Shown: piece after piece, positions 51,973 to 61,298 of the stretch
Position numbering within the stretch: position 1 is the stretch's first letter
Layout of the letters: the number at the start of each line of letters is the position of its first letter
Assembly (NCBI GenBank): GCA_002321895.1
Contig: DCMZ01000004.1
Span: 1-64,000, forward strand
Reading direction: 5' to 3'
Origin: Bdellovibrionaceae bacterium UBA1609
GTDB taxonomy: Bacteria; Bdellovibrionota; Bdellovibrionia; Bdellovibrionales; UBA1609
Length of the DNA: 64,000 bases
Program-made: the position numbers and the translations under genes
The notes under the pieces: generated by a model
Seen by the model: only the letters and a program-made list of their open reading frames with translations
Databases searched by the model: none
What the model was told of the DNA's origin: nothing

Positions 51973-52001
51973 GGGACCTCCGTAACAGTTGGTGAGCTAT
52001 A

Positions 52002-53219
52002 CTAACTACCAATACTAGAAATTTCAAATATTGGAATCATGATGGCAAAAACTATCACCGCAATAATAACACCCATCACGATAAGCATGATAGGTTCTAA
52101 TAGAGAGGTGAGTGACTCCACTTGGTTTTCTACCTGAAAGTCATAGGCATCGCTGACCTGCGTCAGCATATTTTCTAATTCGCCTGTTTTCTCACCAATA
52201 TTAATCATGTGGATCACTAGGGGAGGGAACTGTCCCGACGCTTTCAATGGTCCAGCTATGGATTCCCCTTCGCTAATGTTATCTCTCGCATCATCGATAG
52301 CGGCAGCAAGAATATGGTTGTTAACCACGTTTCGAACAATGGTCATGGCGTCCAGCATGGGGACGCCGCCGGTTAATAATGTAGAAAGGGTTCGTGTGAA
52401 TCTTGAAACGGCAAGCATGCGTGCCAGTTTTCCAACCACTGGAATTTTTAATGTAAAGGCATCCCATGAAACGGCTCCGCCCTCTGTACGTTTCCAAAAC
52501 TTAAAAGTGGCGTACATGGCGGCAGATAAACCCAATAAGGGCACCCAATAAGCTATAACGAAATCACTGGTAGAAATGACCGCTTGTGAATACCAGGGAA
52601 GTACGAGTTCCGGGAAGGCGTCAAAGATTCCGGTGATTTTAGGAATCACAAAAACAAAAAGTCCTAAGAGAAGTAGACCAGTAAAAACGAACATTAGAAC
52701 CGGGTAGGTCATGGCTCCACTGATTTTTTTGCGCAATTTGGATTGCGCTTCCGTGAATTCAGCCAACCTTATTAAAATGATATCCAGTGTTCCCGAAATT
52801 TCGCCGGCCTCTACCATTGAAATGTAAATCTTATTAAACGCCTTGGGGTACTTCGCGAGGGCTTTGTTAAATGAACCCCCTTCGTTTACAAAGTTTTTTG
52901 CATCCCGAATAATATCAGATAGGGTTTCGTTTTCGACCTGTTCTTGAACAGCGCCTAAAGCATCCACCAATGGGACATTTGCTTTAAGTAGTACCGCCAG
53001 CTGTCGAGTCATCATAGATAGATCGTCCACACTGGCCTTTTTCTTGGCGTTGGCAGCTTTACTTACGGATTTTTTAGTTCGAGATTTATCTTTAATGGTG
53101 GTGACGTAAACACCTTGTTTTTTAAGGCGGGTCTTAGCAACACCCATAGTTTCGGCATCTATTGTGCCGGAAATAGATTTCCCGTCTCGTCTGATACCTT
53201 TGTAGAGATAAACGGCCAT
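52002..53219 (-). CDS. gspF: Type II secretion inner-membrane protein GspF
   Basis: A 405-residue platform protein. It has a short N-terminal domain (AVYLYKGIRRDGKSISG), two repeated GspF/PilC cytoplasmic domains (LSMMTRQLAVLLKANVPLVDAL and, in the second half, FTRTLSTLLTGGVPMLDAM), and three transmembrane helices near 170-195, 220-240 and 375-400. It follows gspE by 8 bases and is the membrane core of the machine. Confidence 0.93.
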   Translation of the reverse strand: MAVYLYKGIRRDGKSISGTIDAETMGVAKTRLKKQGVYVTTIKDKSRTKKSVSKAANAKKKASVDDLSMMTRQLAVLLKANVPLVDALGAVQEQVENETLSDIIRDAKNFVNEGGSFNKALAKYPKAFNKIYISMVEAGEISGTLDIILIRLAEFTEAQSKLRKKISGAMTYPVLMFVFTGLLLLGLFVFVIPKITGIFDAFPELVLPWYSQAVISTSDFVIAYWVPLLGLSAAMYATFKFWKRTEGGAVSWDAFTLKIPVVGKLARMLAVSRFTRTLSTLLTGGVPMLDAMTIVRNVVNNHILAAAIDDARDNISEGESIAGPLKASGQFPPLVIHMINIGEKTGELENMLTQVSDAYDFQVENQVESLTSLLEPIMLIVMGVIIAVIVFAIMIPIFEISSIGS

Positions 53220-53226
53220 CTAGGGG

Positions 53227-54909
53227 TTACTCCACCTGGGTATTGGCTAGAACTTCTTCAATGCTGGTAATGCCTTGTAAAACTTTTTGCACCCCGTGAT
53301 CACGCACGGTTTTCATTCCCTTTTGAGTGGCCAGCTTGCGAATCGTTCCACCATCTTGTTGCTGCATGATTAAACTTCGAATGTCTTCAGTGACCATAAG
53401 TAATTCTTCAATGACCGTTCGGCCAATATAACCTTTTTGGTTACACTCACTGCATCCAACAGGCTTATAAACCGTCGCGCCCATAAGTTGCTCACGATTC
53501 ATATCAACACTTTGTAATTCTGTATCTGTCGGAGTGTATTGCTCCTTGCAGTGGGGACAAAGCACTCTTACAAGTCTTTGCGCTAAAACTCCAAGAAGCG
53601 AAGTGGCGATAAGAAACGGTTCACACCCCATATCGATAAGCCTTGGGAAAACCCCAGCCGAATCGTTGGTGTGAATGGTGGAAAGCACTAAGTGACCCGT
53701 GAGTGAGGCGTTGATAGCAATTTCTGCCGTTTCCAAGTCTCGAATCTCCCCAATCATAATGACGTTGGGGTCTTGACGAAGAATGGCGCGGAGCGCGGAT
53801 CCAAAAGTAAGTCCAATTTTATGGTTCACTTGTATTTGACCCACCCCATGAATCCGTTGTTCCACCGGATGCTCAACCGTAATGATATTTTTATCGATAG
53901 TATTAATTCGGCTAACGCAAGAATAGAGTGTGGTGGACTTACCGCTACCCGTAGGGCCTGTAACCAGGAGAATGCCATAGGGTTTGTGGATGATTTTATC
54001 CATTTGCTCCAGATCTTGATCATTAATCCCCAACTGTTCTAAATCTAGGATAACGCTACTTCTATCCTGTAGACGCATAACCAAGCGTTCGCCATGGGAA
54101 GTGGGGACTGTATTGACCCGCACATCGATGTCTTTACCTGCCAATTTAAGGGGGATCCGACCATCCTGAGGCAAGCGTTTTTCCGCAATGTTCAAGTTCG
54201 CCATAACTTTAATTCTTGAAGTGATAGCATTCTGAAATTTTTTAGGTGGTTTGAATATATCAAACAGTACGCCATCCACTCGAAATCGAACCACCATATC
54301 CTTTTCATAGGGTTCGATATGAATATCAGACGCCTTTTCTTTCACTGCGCGAAACAGTAATGTGTTTACAAGTTTAATCACAGGCGCATCATCTTCAGCT
54401 GTGTCTAAAAGATCAATCACCGGATCGTCTAAGTCGTACTCTTCTTCCTCAATTTCATCGAGTCCTTCCAACGCGGACGTGGACTTTTCATAGACGCGGT
54501 TGATGGCGTCTTGAATTTTTGAGCTTGTAGCCACTACGGGAGTGACTTCTTTTCTGAATAAAACCTTCATATCTTCTAGGTTCTTTGTATTCAAAGGGTT
54601 GGACACAAGAACATGAAGAACATTTTGCTCTTCTTGAAAGGGTAAAACTTCATTAGCCTGGGCGTACTTTCTCGGGATATCGCGCACTAAATCCACAGCT
54701 ATGTCATTACTGGGGATATCTTTGATGAATCGCATGTCCAAATTTTTACAAATAAAGGCGAGGGCTTCTTCGGGGGTGGAGTGGCTGTGTGAATCTACAA
54801 GCTCACCTATCAATTCTCCCTTTGCATTGGGAGTTTCCATGAGGCGATCGAACTGCTCGCGAGTGATGCCAGTTCCCTTAACAATAAGTTTTTCAAACGT
54901 CGCAGCCAT
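53227..54909 (-). CDS. gspE: Type II secretion ATPase GspE
   Basis: A 560-residue hexameric ATPase. An N-terminal domain of about 150 residues precedes the core. Walker A is GPTGSGKSTT, Walker B is VIMIGEIRD, the Asp box is present, and a four-cysteine zinc module reads CPHC and, about 35 residues later, CSEC. All elements are intact, so it should be active. It is 117 bases downstream of gspD, with a terminator in between. Confidence 0.95.
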   Translation of the reverse strand: MAATFEKLIVKGTGITREQFDRLMETPNAKGELIGELVDSHSHSTPEEALAFICKNLDMRFIKDIPSNDIAVDLVRDIPRKYAQANEVLPFQEEQNVLHVLVSNPLNTKNLEDMKVLFRKEVTPVVATSSKIQDAINRVYEKSTSALEGLDEIEEEEYDLDDPVIDLLDTAEDDAPVIKLVNTLLFRAVKEKASDIHIEPYEKDMVVRFRVDGVLFDIFKPPKKFQNAITSRIKVMANLNIAEKRLPQDGRIPLKLAGKDIDVRVNTVPTSHGERLVMRLQDRSSVILDLEQLGINDQDLEQMDKIIHKPYGILLVTGPTGSGKSTTLYSCVSRINTIDKNIITVEHPVEQRIHGVGQIQVNHKIGLTFGSALRAILRQDPNVIMIGEIRDLETAEIAINASLTGHLVLSTIHTNDSAGVFPRLIDMGCEPFLIATSLLGVLAQRLVRVLCPHCKEQYTPTDTELQSVDMNREQLMGATVYKPVGCSECNQKGYIGRTVIEELLMVTEDIRSLIMQQQDGGTIRKLATQKGMKTVRDHGVQKVLQGITSIEEVLANTQVE

Positions 54910-54969
54910 ACCTTAAAAGGATAGCCCAAAACTAAGGCGGTTCCTAGGGTAAAATCGATTTTTAAATAT

Positions 54970-54994
54970 AAAAAAGCCTGGATCTCTCCAGGCT
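54970..54994 (-). terminator. Terminator or attenuator between gspD and gspE
   Basis: Stem AGCCTGGA/TCCAGGCT with loop TCTC, followed on the minus strand by a T run. It lies inside the gsp cluster, so it may set a lower level of the gspE-K genes relative to gspC-D, or gspE may have its own promoter in the 60 bases after it. Confidence 0.8.
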
Positions 54995-55026
54995 CATCAA
55001 GCAATCAAAATTTAGATCTAATACTT

Positions 55027-57273
55027 TTAAAACGTTTCAACGGCAGGTTCTTCTGGAGCAGAGTTAATTCCACTATCCATGCTTGCTTTTCGTGGAAGGG
55101 AGTCTACAAATGCGCCGTGCGGATCATTACCGCGCATATATCTCTGAATGAAATCAATTCGCTCATTAATTTTCTGAGTCAGTAGGTCAGCGCTATCTTG
55201 CTGACTTCTGAGGATTTTAGGAGTGATAAACATTACTAGGTTGTTTTTCACTTTCTGGGTGTTTTTGGCGCGGAATAACCACCCTAGAATCGGAATATCA
55301 CCAAGTAGAGGAACCTTAGTGACTCTTTCACTGTGTTGATCTTCCATAAGTCCACCAAGAACCACTGTGTCTCCGTTTTCTGCTGTGATCATTGTTTTGA
55401 TCGATCGTGTGGAGATGGAGATGGCCGTTTCCGCCAGTTCAGTAGCCGTCACAATAGAGGCAATGGGTCGCTTAATTTGTTGTTCAATTTGCAATCGTAC
55501 CAAATCGGAATCAGGACTGATAAAAGGAGTCATTTTTAGAAGTATAGTTGCATTGGTTCGCTCAATTGAATCCGTCTGCGTACCGTTGGCTGCCGTGTTG
55601 GTGGATCGCCCGATGGGGACATCAGCTCCCACTTCAATCTCTGCCTCTTCATTGTTCAGAGCGAGAAGTTGGGGCGTCGATAATATATTGGCTCCCACAT
55701 TACGTTGTAAGAAATTGATGAAGCCAATGAGATCCACCACTTCTAACCCATCAGCGGCATCACTGAGTTTAATGGTGTTGCCTCCACCGAAGGCAAGTAC
55801 AGCTCCTTCATCGTTGGCAGGATTTAAGATTGAAGTAAGAGCTTGGCCCGATCTGAAACCGGCTCTCCCAACTCCTTGGGAGTTTTCATCCAGCTGAACA
55901 AAATCCACCTTATAGTCAAAGGTGTCATCCGCATTCATTTCCATAATGACAACTTTTACGAAGACTTGATCTCTAGGGATGTCGATTTTATCTAAAAGCT
56001 TTTTCACCACCTCATAGTCTTGTTTGCCTGCAGTGATGATAAGTGAATTTGTAGTGGCGTCGGAAGTGATCACAACATCTCCGCCAAATACCGGCTCAGG
56101 AGGAGCTAGAGCTGTCTCGGCTTCGTTCCTGCTACTTGAGCTTCTTCGCGAAGTGGTTGTTTGTGATTCGGCCTTTCGCGCATTGGCTTTAGATTCTTTA
56201 GCAATTCCATTTATGGTTTTCTCAATGGCTTCTGCATCACCATGTCTCACATAGTAAACGAACACGCCGCCGGCTTCGTCAGGAGAGAGGCGGAAATCCA
56301 GTTTTCTCACAAGGCTACGAATCTTTTGAATCCCAGCTGCGTTACCCACAACAATGATAGAATTGGTGCGATCATCGGCAATTACGGTTTCAAAACTTTC
56401 TGCCCCAGCACCACCTTCAGCACTCTTTTTGTTTCTGTTAAAACGAGAAGAACGGCTAAACCTTCCGCTCGAACCACCTTTGTCATCAATGATTTGTTTC
56501 ACAAGATTAGCGATCTCTTTGGCTTTCGCGTATCGGATAGAGATCACGGCCATCTTTTCTTCAAAACCAGGCACATCCAGTTCATTTATGATGTTCATGA
56601 TTCGGGTAATATTAGAGCCATAGTCGGTAATAATAAGCGAATTGGTATCCTCGTAGGCGCGCATTTCCCCATCTTTTGAAGGGAGAGTTCTCAGGTCTGT
56701 TTCGATTTTTTTGGCATTAATGTATCTCAATTTTACGATTCGAGTGATCATCTGATCGGCATTAGGGAAGTAATCACCAGCATAGGTTTCGATGCTGTCC
56801 CTTTGAGCTGTTCGGGAATCTTTGATTTTCCAAAATTTCCCTGAAGGTACTACGGTTTTACCTAAAGAGGCGAGTGCTGAAAGGAAGGCTTTATAAGCTT
56901 CGGCCACTGTGATTTTAGAGGGAGCTACAATTGTAATCTTCCCTTTAACGTTGCTGTCGATAATGAAGTTTCGTCCGGTGAGCTCACTGATCGCTTTAAT
57001 CACATCATTGATGTCGGCGTTAGGAAAATCAAAGCTCTCAATGATCTCAGGGAAATTTTCATTGGTAATGTCTTCGGGCTGGGCCTGGGCAAATCGCTCT
57101 TTTACGGAAGCTTCACTTTGACCTTTGGCAGATTCGGCAGGAGTGGATTCTTCCTGATTAGTAGCATTGCCCGGTCGGCTATTGCTAGGGGCCCCAAGTT
57201 GGGCGCTGGAATTCGAGGGGTGCAACATAAAGGCCCCGACAAAAACAATTAAGACTTGTTTTAGTGAATTCAT
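55027..57273 (-). CDS. gspD: Type II secretion secretin GspD
   Basis: A 748-residue outer-membrane secretin. After a signal peptide (MNSLKQVLIVFVGAFML) and a Gln/Asn/Ser-rich linker come domains N0 (FPNADINDVIKAISELTGRNF), N1, N2 and N3, then the secretin core (from about residue 480: VGADVPIGRS, and VPLLGDIPILGWLF). The N3 part carries a Ser/Arg/Ala-rich insert (about 365-385). The ATG at 57273 has AGAAGGA at spacing 8; the ATG at 57282 has none at a proper distance. It is 41 bases after gspC. Confidence 0.95.
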   Translation of the reverse strand: MNSLKQVLIVFVGAFMLHPSNSSAQLGAPSNSRPGNATNQEESTPAESAKGQSEASVKERFAQAQPEDITNENFPEIIESFDFPNADINDVIKAISELTGRNFIIDSNVKGKITIVAPSKITVAEAYKAFLSALASLGKTVVPSGKFWKIKDSRTAQRDSIETYAGDYFPNADQMITRIVKLRYINAKKIETDLRTLPSKDGEMRAYEDTNSLIITDYGSNITRIMNIINELDVPGFEEKMAVISIRYAKAKEIANLVKQIIDDKGGSSGRFSRSSRFNRNKKSAEGGAGAESFETVIADDRTNSIIVVGNAAGIQKIRSLVRKLDFRLSPDEAGGVFVYYVRHGDAEAIEKTINGIAKESKANARKAESQTTTSRRSSSSRNEAETALAPPEPVFGGDVVITSDATTNSLIITAGKQDYEVVKKLLDKIDIPRDQVFVKVVIMEMNADDTFDYKVDFVQLDENSQGVGRAGFRSGQALTSILNPANDEGAVLAFGGGNTIKLSDAADGLEVVDLIGFINFLQRNVGANILSTPQLLALNNEEAEIEVGADVPIGRSTNTAANGTQTDSIERTNATILLKMTPFISPDSDLVRLQIEQQIKRPIASIVTATELAETAISISTRSIKTMITAENGDTVVLGGLMEDQHSERVTKVPLLGDIPILGWLFRAKNTQKVKNNLVMFITPKILRSQQDSADLLTQKINERIDFIQRYMRGNDPHGAFVDSLPRKASMDSGINSAPEEPAVETF

Positions 57274-57314
57274 TTTAAACATCCTTCTCGTAATGAACTA
57301 TTTATTTATTGCAA

Positions 57315-58268
57315 TCACTCGGAAATGGAATAGTTGAGTTCTTCTTCTCTTCCATTTCGAATAACCGTTAAACGTATATTATCAGCGGATCGTAAGGCAT
57401 TGTAAGCCTCCATCGCTTTTCTTGGGTCGTTGATGGGCTCGCCTTCGACCCCTTTAATGACATCGCCCACTTTCATTCCTAATTTCTCAAAAACACTATT
57501 GGGCTTTATCCAAGTGAACCGGAAACCTTCAATGCGCCCTCCGGAGTTAGGTACAATATTTTGTGTCATTCGAGCTTCTCGCAACAGCCCTGAGATATCT
57601 TTAGTGAGTCGGTTAACATCGTCTCGTCTCACCTCAAATCGGTTTTGTCCGAGTTCTTTAACTAAATCATTTTCTTGAAAGCCAGTATTGCCTGAGTTGC
57701 CAGCGGTGGAGATGCCTAAGTTAATTTTAAAGTCTTTCGGAATCTCAATATACTCAAGACGCCGATTGGAAAGGTTTCTAAAAACAAGCTTTCTTCTCTC
57801 CACCCGAACCACTTCTGCCAATCCTTCAATGTCATCTCCTTTGGAATAGGCCGCCGCTTTATTGCTACGTCGGCTTTCAACACTGGCTACAGATCGGTCT
57901 GTGTTTACATGGACTATGGTACCTAAAAGTTTGAGTGGCAAATTGGAAGGCACAGCAGGACCATCTTCGTCGCTTTGTCCTTCGCCTTCGGATAGGGCTG
58001 GAGGGATTTTTCCATCAGCATTAAAGATGTTGCGATCTTCAACCACAAAGTAATCTCGAGCAAATTTTTGATTTGTCTTCCTGGAGGAAGAACTTTTTGT
58101 TGGAGGGCTTTGCTTGGGAAGCATATCTGTCCGCAAAGAAAGCATGGCTAAGTCAGCCGTCGTATAGGCGAGCAAGAACACCAAGAGAGGAACGTGAAAA
58201 GGTTCCAGTTTTTGAGCGATGCTACCTATATCTTTAGAGGGGCTAGGAATCTTTAACTTCAATGCCAT
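57315..58268 (-). CDS. gspC: Type II secretion protein GspC with PDZ domain
   Basis: A 317-residue inner-membrane protein. One transmembrane helix lies near residues 24-44 (HVPLLVFLLAYTTADLAML). The periplasmic HR domain contains LPLKLLGTIVHVNTDRSVASV (split), and a C-terminal PDZ domain has GVEGEPIND and SVFEKLGMKVGDVI. GspC recruits substrates and binds GspD. The ATG at 58268 gives a normal N-terminus; the frame opens at 58322 and the ribosome-binding signal is weak for both. It is the first gene of the cluster. Confidence 0.92.
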   Translation of the reverse strand: MALKLKIPSPSKDIGSIAQKLEPFHVPLLVFLLAYTTADLAMLSLRTDMLPKQSPPTKSSSSRKTNQKFARDYFVVEDRNIFNADGKIPPALSEGEGQSDEDGPAVPSNLPLKLLGTIVHVNTDRSVASVESRRSNKAAAYSKGDDIEGLAEVVRVERRKLVFRNLSNRRLEYIEIPKDFKINLGISTAGNSGNTGFQENDLVKELGQNRFEVRRDDVNRLTKDISGLLREARMTQNIVPNSGGRIEGFRFTWIKPNSVFEKLGMKVGDVIKGVEGEPINDPRKAMEAYNALRSADNIRLTVIRNGREEELNYSISE

Positions 58269-58703
58269 AGTCGGTAGTGTACTCGGGTCCTGTTGAATTG
58301 TTAAAATATTAATGATTACCAATAGTTATAGTAAATAAAACTGGACCTTGGCCGCCCAGAGCTGAGGAAAACCCCAATTCAGTGCTAAAATGGGTCCGGG
58401 ATTGGGAAAAATTGAAATTCAAACAATCGTTTGGACACATTGCCCTTAAGTTGTCAGTGTAAGGTATTAAAATTAAAGGGGAAATCGCAACTATTTGGTC
58501 TGTGTGATGGGATGTCAATTACAGGGTGTTTTAGAAAAGATTACAAACGGGTAGCCCCATTATTGAACCACCCGGCCTGTAACCCTCATAATTTTGATAT
58601 GGGCCAAGTACACGTTGGTATGGCCGTTGCTAAATAGAGAGGTAAGAACGCCGATATTGGGGGGCGTTATTTTTAGGGAATTAATAAATTATTAGGGGGA
58701 AAT
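58269..58703. other. Divergent intergenic region between gspC and the FabD-like gene
   Basis: 435 bases that should hold the gsp promoter (minus strand) and that of the FabD-like gene. TATAAC on the minus strand near 58330 could be a -10 element but has no clear -35. A hairpin AACGCC/GGCGTT followed by ATTTTT at 58647-58674 lies just before the FabD-like gene. A 68-codon frame at 58431-58637 starts with TTG and has no support. Confidence 0.5.
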
Positions 58704-59402
58704 ATGTCTAAAGCCATATCGTTTCACGGTATCAATGCACTGGATTTCGAAGAGTTAAGAAGAAATGCGATTCGCGTACCGCAAGTCATAACGCGAATTC
58801 GCCAAGCTCAAGAACTTTGGGATAAGGGGGATTTGCCGGATTTTGATTTTATCAATTTTCTGTCGTCAGATGATGCTCGATTTTTATCGAATATAAAATT
58901 TAAAAGTCTTGCGGCGGCCATTGTTCAAGTGGGGTTGTTGGATCGTTATTTAATGAACAATGAAAAGCCAAAAGCAATGGTTGGAGATGTGGCTAGAGAT
59001 TCGGCGCTTCTAGTGGCTACCGGCAAAATTTCTTTTGCTGATATGATTTACAATTCGAGAGCTGCGCAAGTGGGAAATGTAACTTCATTACAGCCGTCAC
59101 TCTCATTGGGTGTGAAGGCTGAAAACTTAAAGGCCTTCGTTTTTAAAGAGTTAGAAGAAGGCTCGGCGGCTTTTGTGGAGTTAGAAGTAAAAGATAAGAG
59201 TTTAAACGCTATAGTTCGACACCTTATCGATGAATACAAAATCCATGAATTTGTTAATGTGGGTCCTGGTTCAAATTTTGAGGGTCTGCGATGTCAGATG
59301 GCGATGGAAGAGTTGAGATTTTGCGAGTCGATCGATGATGATCCTATGTTGAGCTGGTTTTACGAAGCCATGTGGCAAACGGATCTTCAAATGGCTCAAT
59401 GA
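58704..59402 (+). CDS. FabD-like acyltransferase-fold protein lacking the catalytic Ser
   Basis: A 232-residue protein with no signal peptide or membrane segment. Parts align with malonyl-CoA:ACP transacylase (FabD): AMVGDVARDSALLVATGKISFADMI, split, corresponds to GHSLGEYSALVAAG with the same spacing but Val where the nucleophilic Ser should be, and FVNVGPGSNFEGL resembles the C-terminal YEVGPGKVLTGL of FabD. The catalytic His motif is also missing. It is probably a pseudoenzyme or a binding protein. RBS GGGGG is 4-5 bases before the ATG. It is divergent from gspC. Confidence 0.7.
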   Translation: MSKAISFHGINALDFEELRRNAIRVPQVITRIRQAQELWDKGDLPDFDFINFLSSDDARFLSNIKFKSLAAAIVQVGLLDRYLMNNEKPKAMVGDVARDSALLVATGKISFADMIYNSRAAQVGNVTSLQPSLSLGVKAENLKAFVFKELEEGSAAFVELEVKDKSLNAIVRHLIDEYKIHEFVNVGPGSNFEGLRCQMAMEELRFCESIDDDPMLSWFYEAMWQTDLQMAQ

Positions 59403-59480
59403 AAGGATGATGATCGGCATTGAGGGATCTAGGGGAATTCTCCAATGTGCGGTAGCTGGATATCAAAGACTAAATAAATG

Positions 59481-59513
59481 AAAAAAAAACGGGCTTCTGA
59501 AGCCCGTTTTTTT
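59481..59513. terminator. Bidirectional terminator between convergent genes
   Basis: Stem ACGGGCTT/AAGCCCGT (59489-59496 with 59500-59507) and loop CTG, with nine A residues before and seven T residues after. It serves the FabD-like gene and the GNAT-like gene ending at 59512, whose stop codon lies in the T/A run. Confidence 0.92.
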
Positions 59514-60651
59514 ATATATATCCCATCTCAAATTCAGGCGGATCCTCTGTGAAGGCCGGAGTTAGAAATTTTGGAATTTTATCTTCAGGGCTGAGTAGGC
59601 AATACAGACCGTAGGGGATTTTTGTCGCAATGAAATCCGTCGGAGGAAAGTAGTTCAGCTGATGTTCAAAATGTATGTAACTGAGGAAATGGCTTCTGGG
59701 TGTTAACTTATAGGCCTTGTGAACCAGGGCATGAAAAATATCTGGATTGTTAGCATTAATAAAATTGAGCTGATAATAATTAAGATAAGGATTTTTGCGT
59801 AACATGAGTTGGCGAGTGATCCTCAGAAAGGAGAGAAAGTAAAGTGTGCTTTCAAATGTGATCACCCGTTTGGATTTTTTGATGGGTTTGAGTCTCTCCA
59901 CGGAAGACGGGTCCCAAAGCGCAACGCAGCCTATGATGTTTTTATCTTTGTCTTTGGCAAGTAAGAATTGATCTAGGCTGAGGCCAGGCCATTGCTCAAT
60001 CAGATCCACTAGGTTTTCGCTTTTATTAGGCATATAAATAGTGCGCTTTTGCTGGCTAGAAGCCATATACTTTTGCAAGGCCTCTAAATCATTGTTGGTG
60101 GCAGGCACGACTTCAATGGTGTTAAGGGGTCCATCTGCAAACGGGTATTTGCCATGTATGCTTATAATATCAAAGTTTCTGTATTGGTGATACCTCGGAA
60201 AGTTCTCACGCATGGTCCGAGGGCGAATGAATGCATTGTAGGCTTGGATATGAGATTTCCCTACGCAAGAAAAAATATACCTACATTTCCTTTTTTTTCT
60301 TTCTTCTACAATTACCGGTAAGAAATTTTCAGACCACTTTACGAGTGCTTTTCGTTTACGCTTCAGCCGTAAATCGGTGGCATAACCAATGACTTCTTCT
60401 TTGCCATCTACTATCGCGGAGGTAAAAGCTAGAGTGGCGCATCCCAATATTTCTTGGCCATCATCCAAAACATAGGTGGTGCTATCGTTCGACCACAATC
60501 GGTATTTGTTAAAAAAACTATGTTGTCTCTCTGTGGAATAGCGAAGCAAGCCGGGTAATGATTGGCTCGCAAAAAACTTTTTTAGCGCCTCTGAATCCGC
60601 TTCTGTAGCCACTCTTAATTGGGCGGGTCGATCGTCTACTAACTTTCCCAT
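59512..60651 (-). CDS. Protein with two GNAT-like acetyltransferase regions
   Basis: A 379-residue protein. Two halves each show GNAT-type order: LRVATEADSEALKKFF and a core strand ILGCATLAFTSAIVD in the first, and VVPATNNDLEALQKYM with IIGCVALWDPSS in the second. The conserved acetyl-CoA motif is poorly kept in both, so activity is uncertain. The C-terminus ends EDPPEFEMGYI. It overlaps the upstream adenosyltransferase gene by 13 bases, so the two are probably one transcript. Confidence 0.75.
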   Translation of the reverse strand: MGKLVDDRPAQLRVATEADSEALKKFFASQSLPGLLRYSTERQHSFFNKYRLWSNDSTTYVLDDGQEILGCATLAFTSAIVDGKEEVIGYATDLRLKRKRKALVKWSENFLPVIVEERKKRKCRYIFSCVGKSHIQAYNAFIRPRTMRENFPRYHQYRNFDIISIHGKYPFADGPLNTIEVVPATNNDLEALQKYMASSQQKRTIYMPNKSENLVDLIEQWPGLSLDQFLLAKDKDKNIIGCVALWDPSSVERLKPIKKSKRVITFESTLYFLSFLRITRQLMLRKNPYLNYYQLNFINANNPDIFHALVHKAYKLTPRSHFLSYIHFEHQLNYFPPTDFIATKIPYGLYCLLSPEDKIPKFLTPAFTEDPPEFEMGYI

Positions 60652-61208
60652 AAAGTCTCTTCGTGACCCGTCATTTTATTTATCCACCGAGAGAGTACGA
60701 AAAAATAATCACTCATACGATTCACACATTTTAAAATTTCAGGCTGTATATCATCACTTTGATTTATGAGTTCGACCACATATCTTTCTGCTCGTCGACA
60801 AACGGTCCTACACACATGTAGTTGACTTCCTGCCAGGCCTCCGCCGGGAAGAATGAAACTTTTTAATGGAGGAAGATCTTTTTCTAACTCATCAATCCAT
60901 TCTTCCAAATTGGTGATCCACTGAGCATCAACGGCCTGTAGTTTTTCTCGAGTTTTTTCGCTGTCGCAGGCCAAATGACTCCCCATAGTAAAAAGCCAGG
61001 ATTGCATAGGAACCACTTGCTGTAAAACAAGATCGCTTTGAGCTCGAGGTAGGTCCGTTGCCTGCAGGTTGCTTAAAAAAACACCAATATGTGCATTCAG
61101 TTCATCAAAAGTGCCGTAAGCATTCAGTCGAGGGTGGGATTTTGAAACTTTCTTGCCGCTAAACAGCGAAGAGGTACCCGTGTCACCAGTTTTAGTATAG
61201 ATTCGCAT
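60639..61208 (-). CDS. pduO: PduO-type cob(I)alamin adenosyltransferase
   Basis: A 189-residue protein of the ATP:cobalamin adenosyltransferase family. The N-terminus is MRIYTKTGDTGTSSLF, the ATP-binding region. Later motifs are RTVCRRAERYVVEL and NRMSDYFFVLSR, all conserved in PduO-type enzymes. It makes adenosylcobalamin from cob(I)alamin. The frame opens at 61328, but the family N-terminus starts at 61208. The ribosome-binding signal is weak (GCGAG). No other cobalamin genes are present in the window. Confidence 0.92.
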   Translation of the reverse strand: MRIYTKTGDTGTSSLFSGKKVSKSHPRLNAYGTFDELNAHIGVFLSNLQATDLPRAQSDLVLQQVVPMQSWLFTMGSHLACDSEKTREKLQAVDAQWITNLEEWIDELEKDLPPLKSFILPGGGLAGSQLHVCRTVCRRAERYVVELINQSDDIQPEILKCVNRMSDYFFVLSRWINKMTGHEETLWES

Positions 61209-61298
61209 GCAGACTCGCTTTTTACTCATTTTTAACGGTAATGAACATATTGTCCATAAAATCTTTAGAGTGAAAGCGAATGTACATTGGAGTGGCTT

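Noticed and set aside
58431..58637. 68-codon frame starting with TTG in the gspC upstream region
   Set aside because: No ribosome-binding site or protein features; the region should contain promoters.
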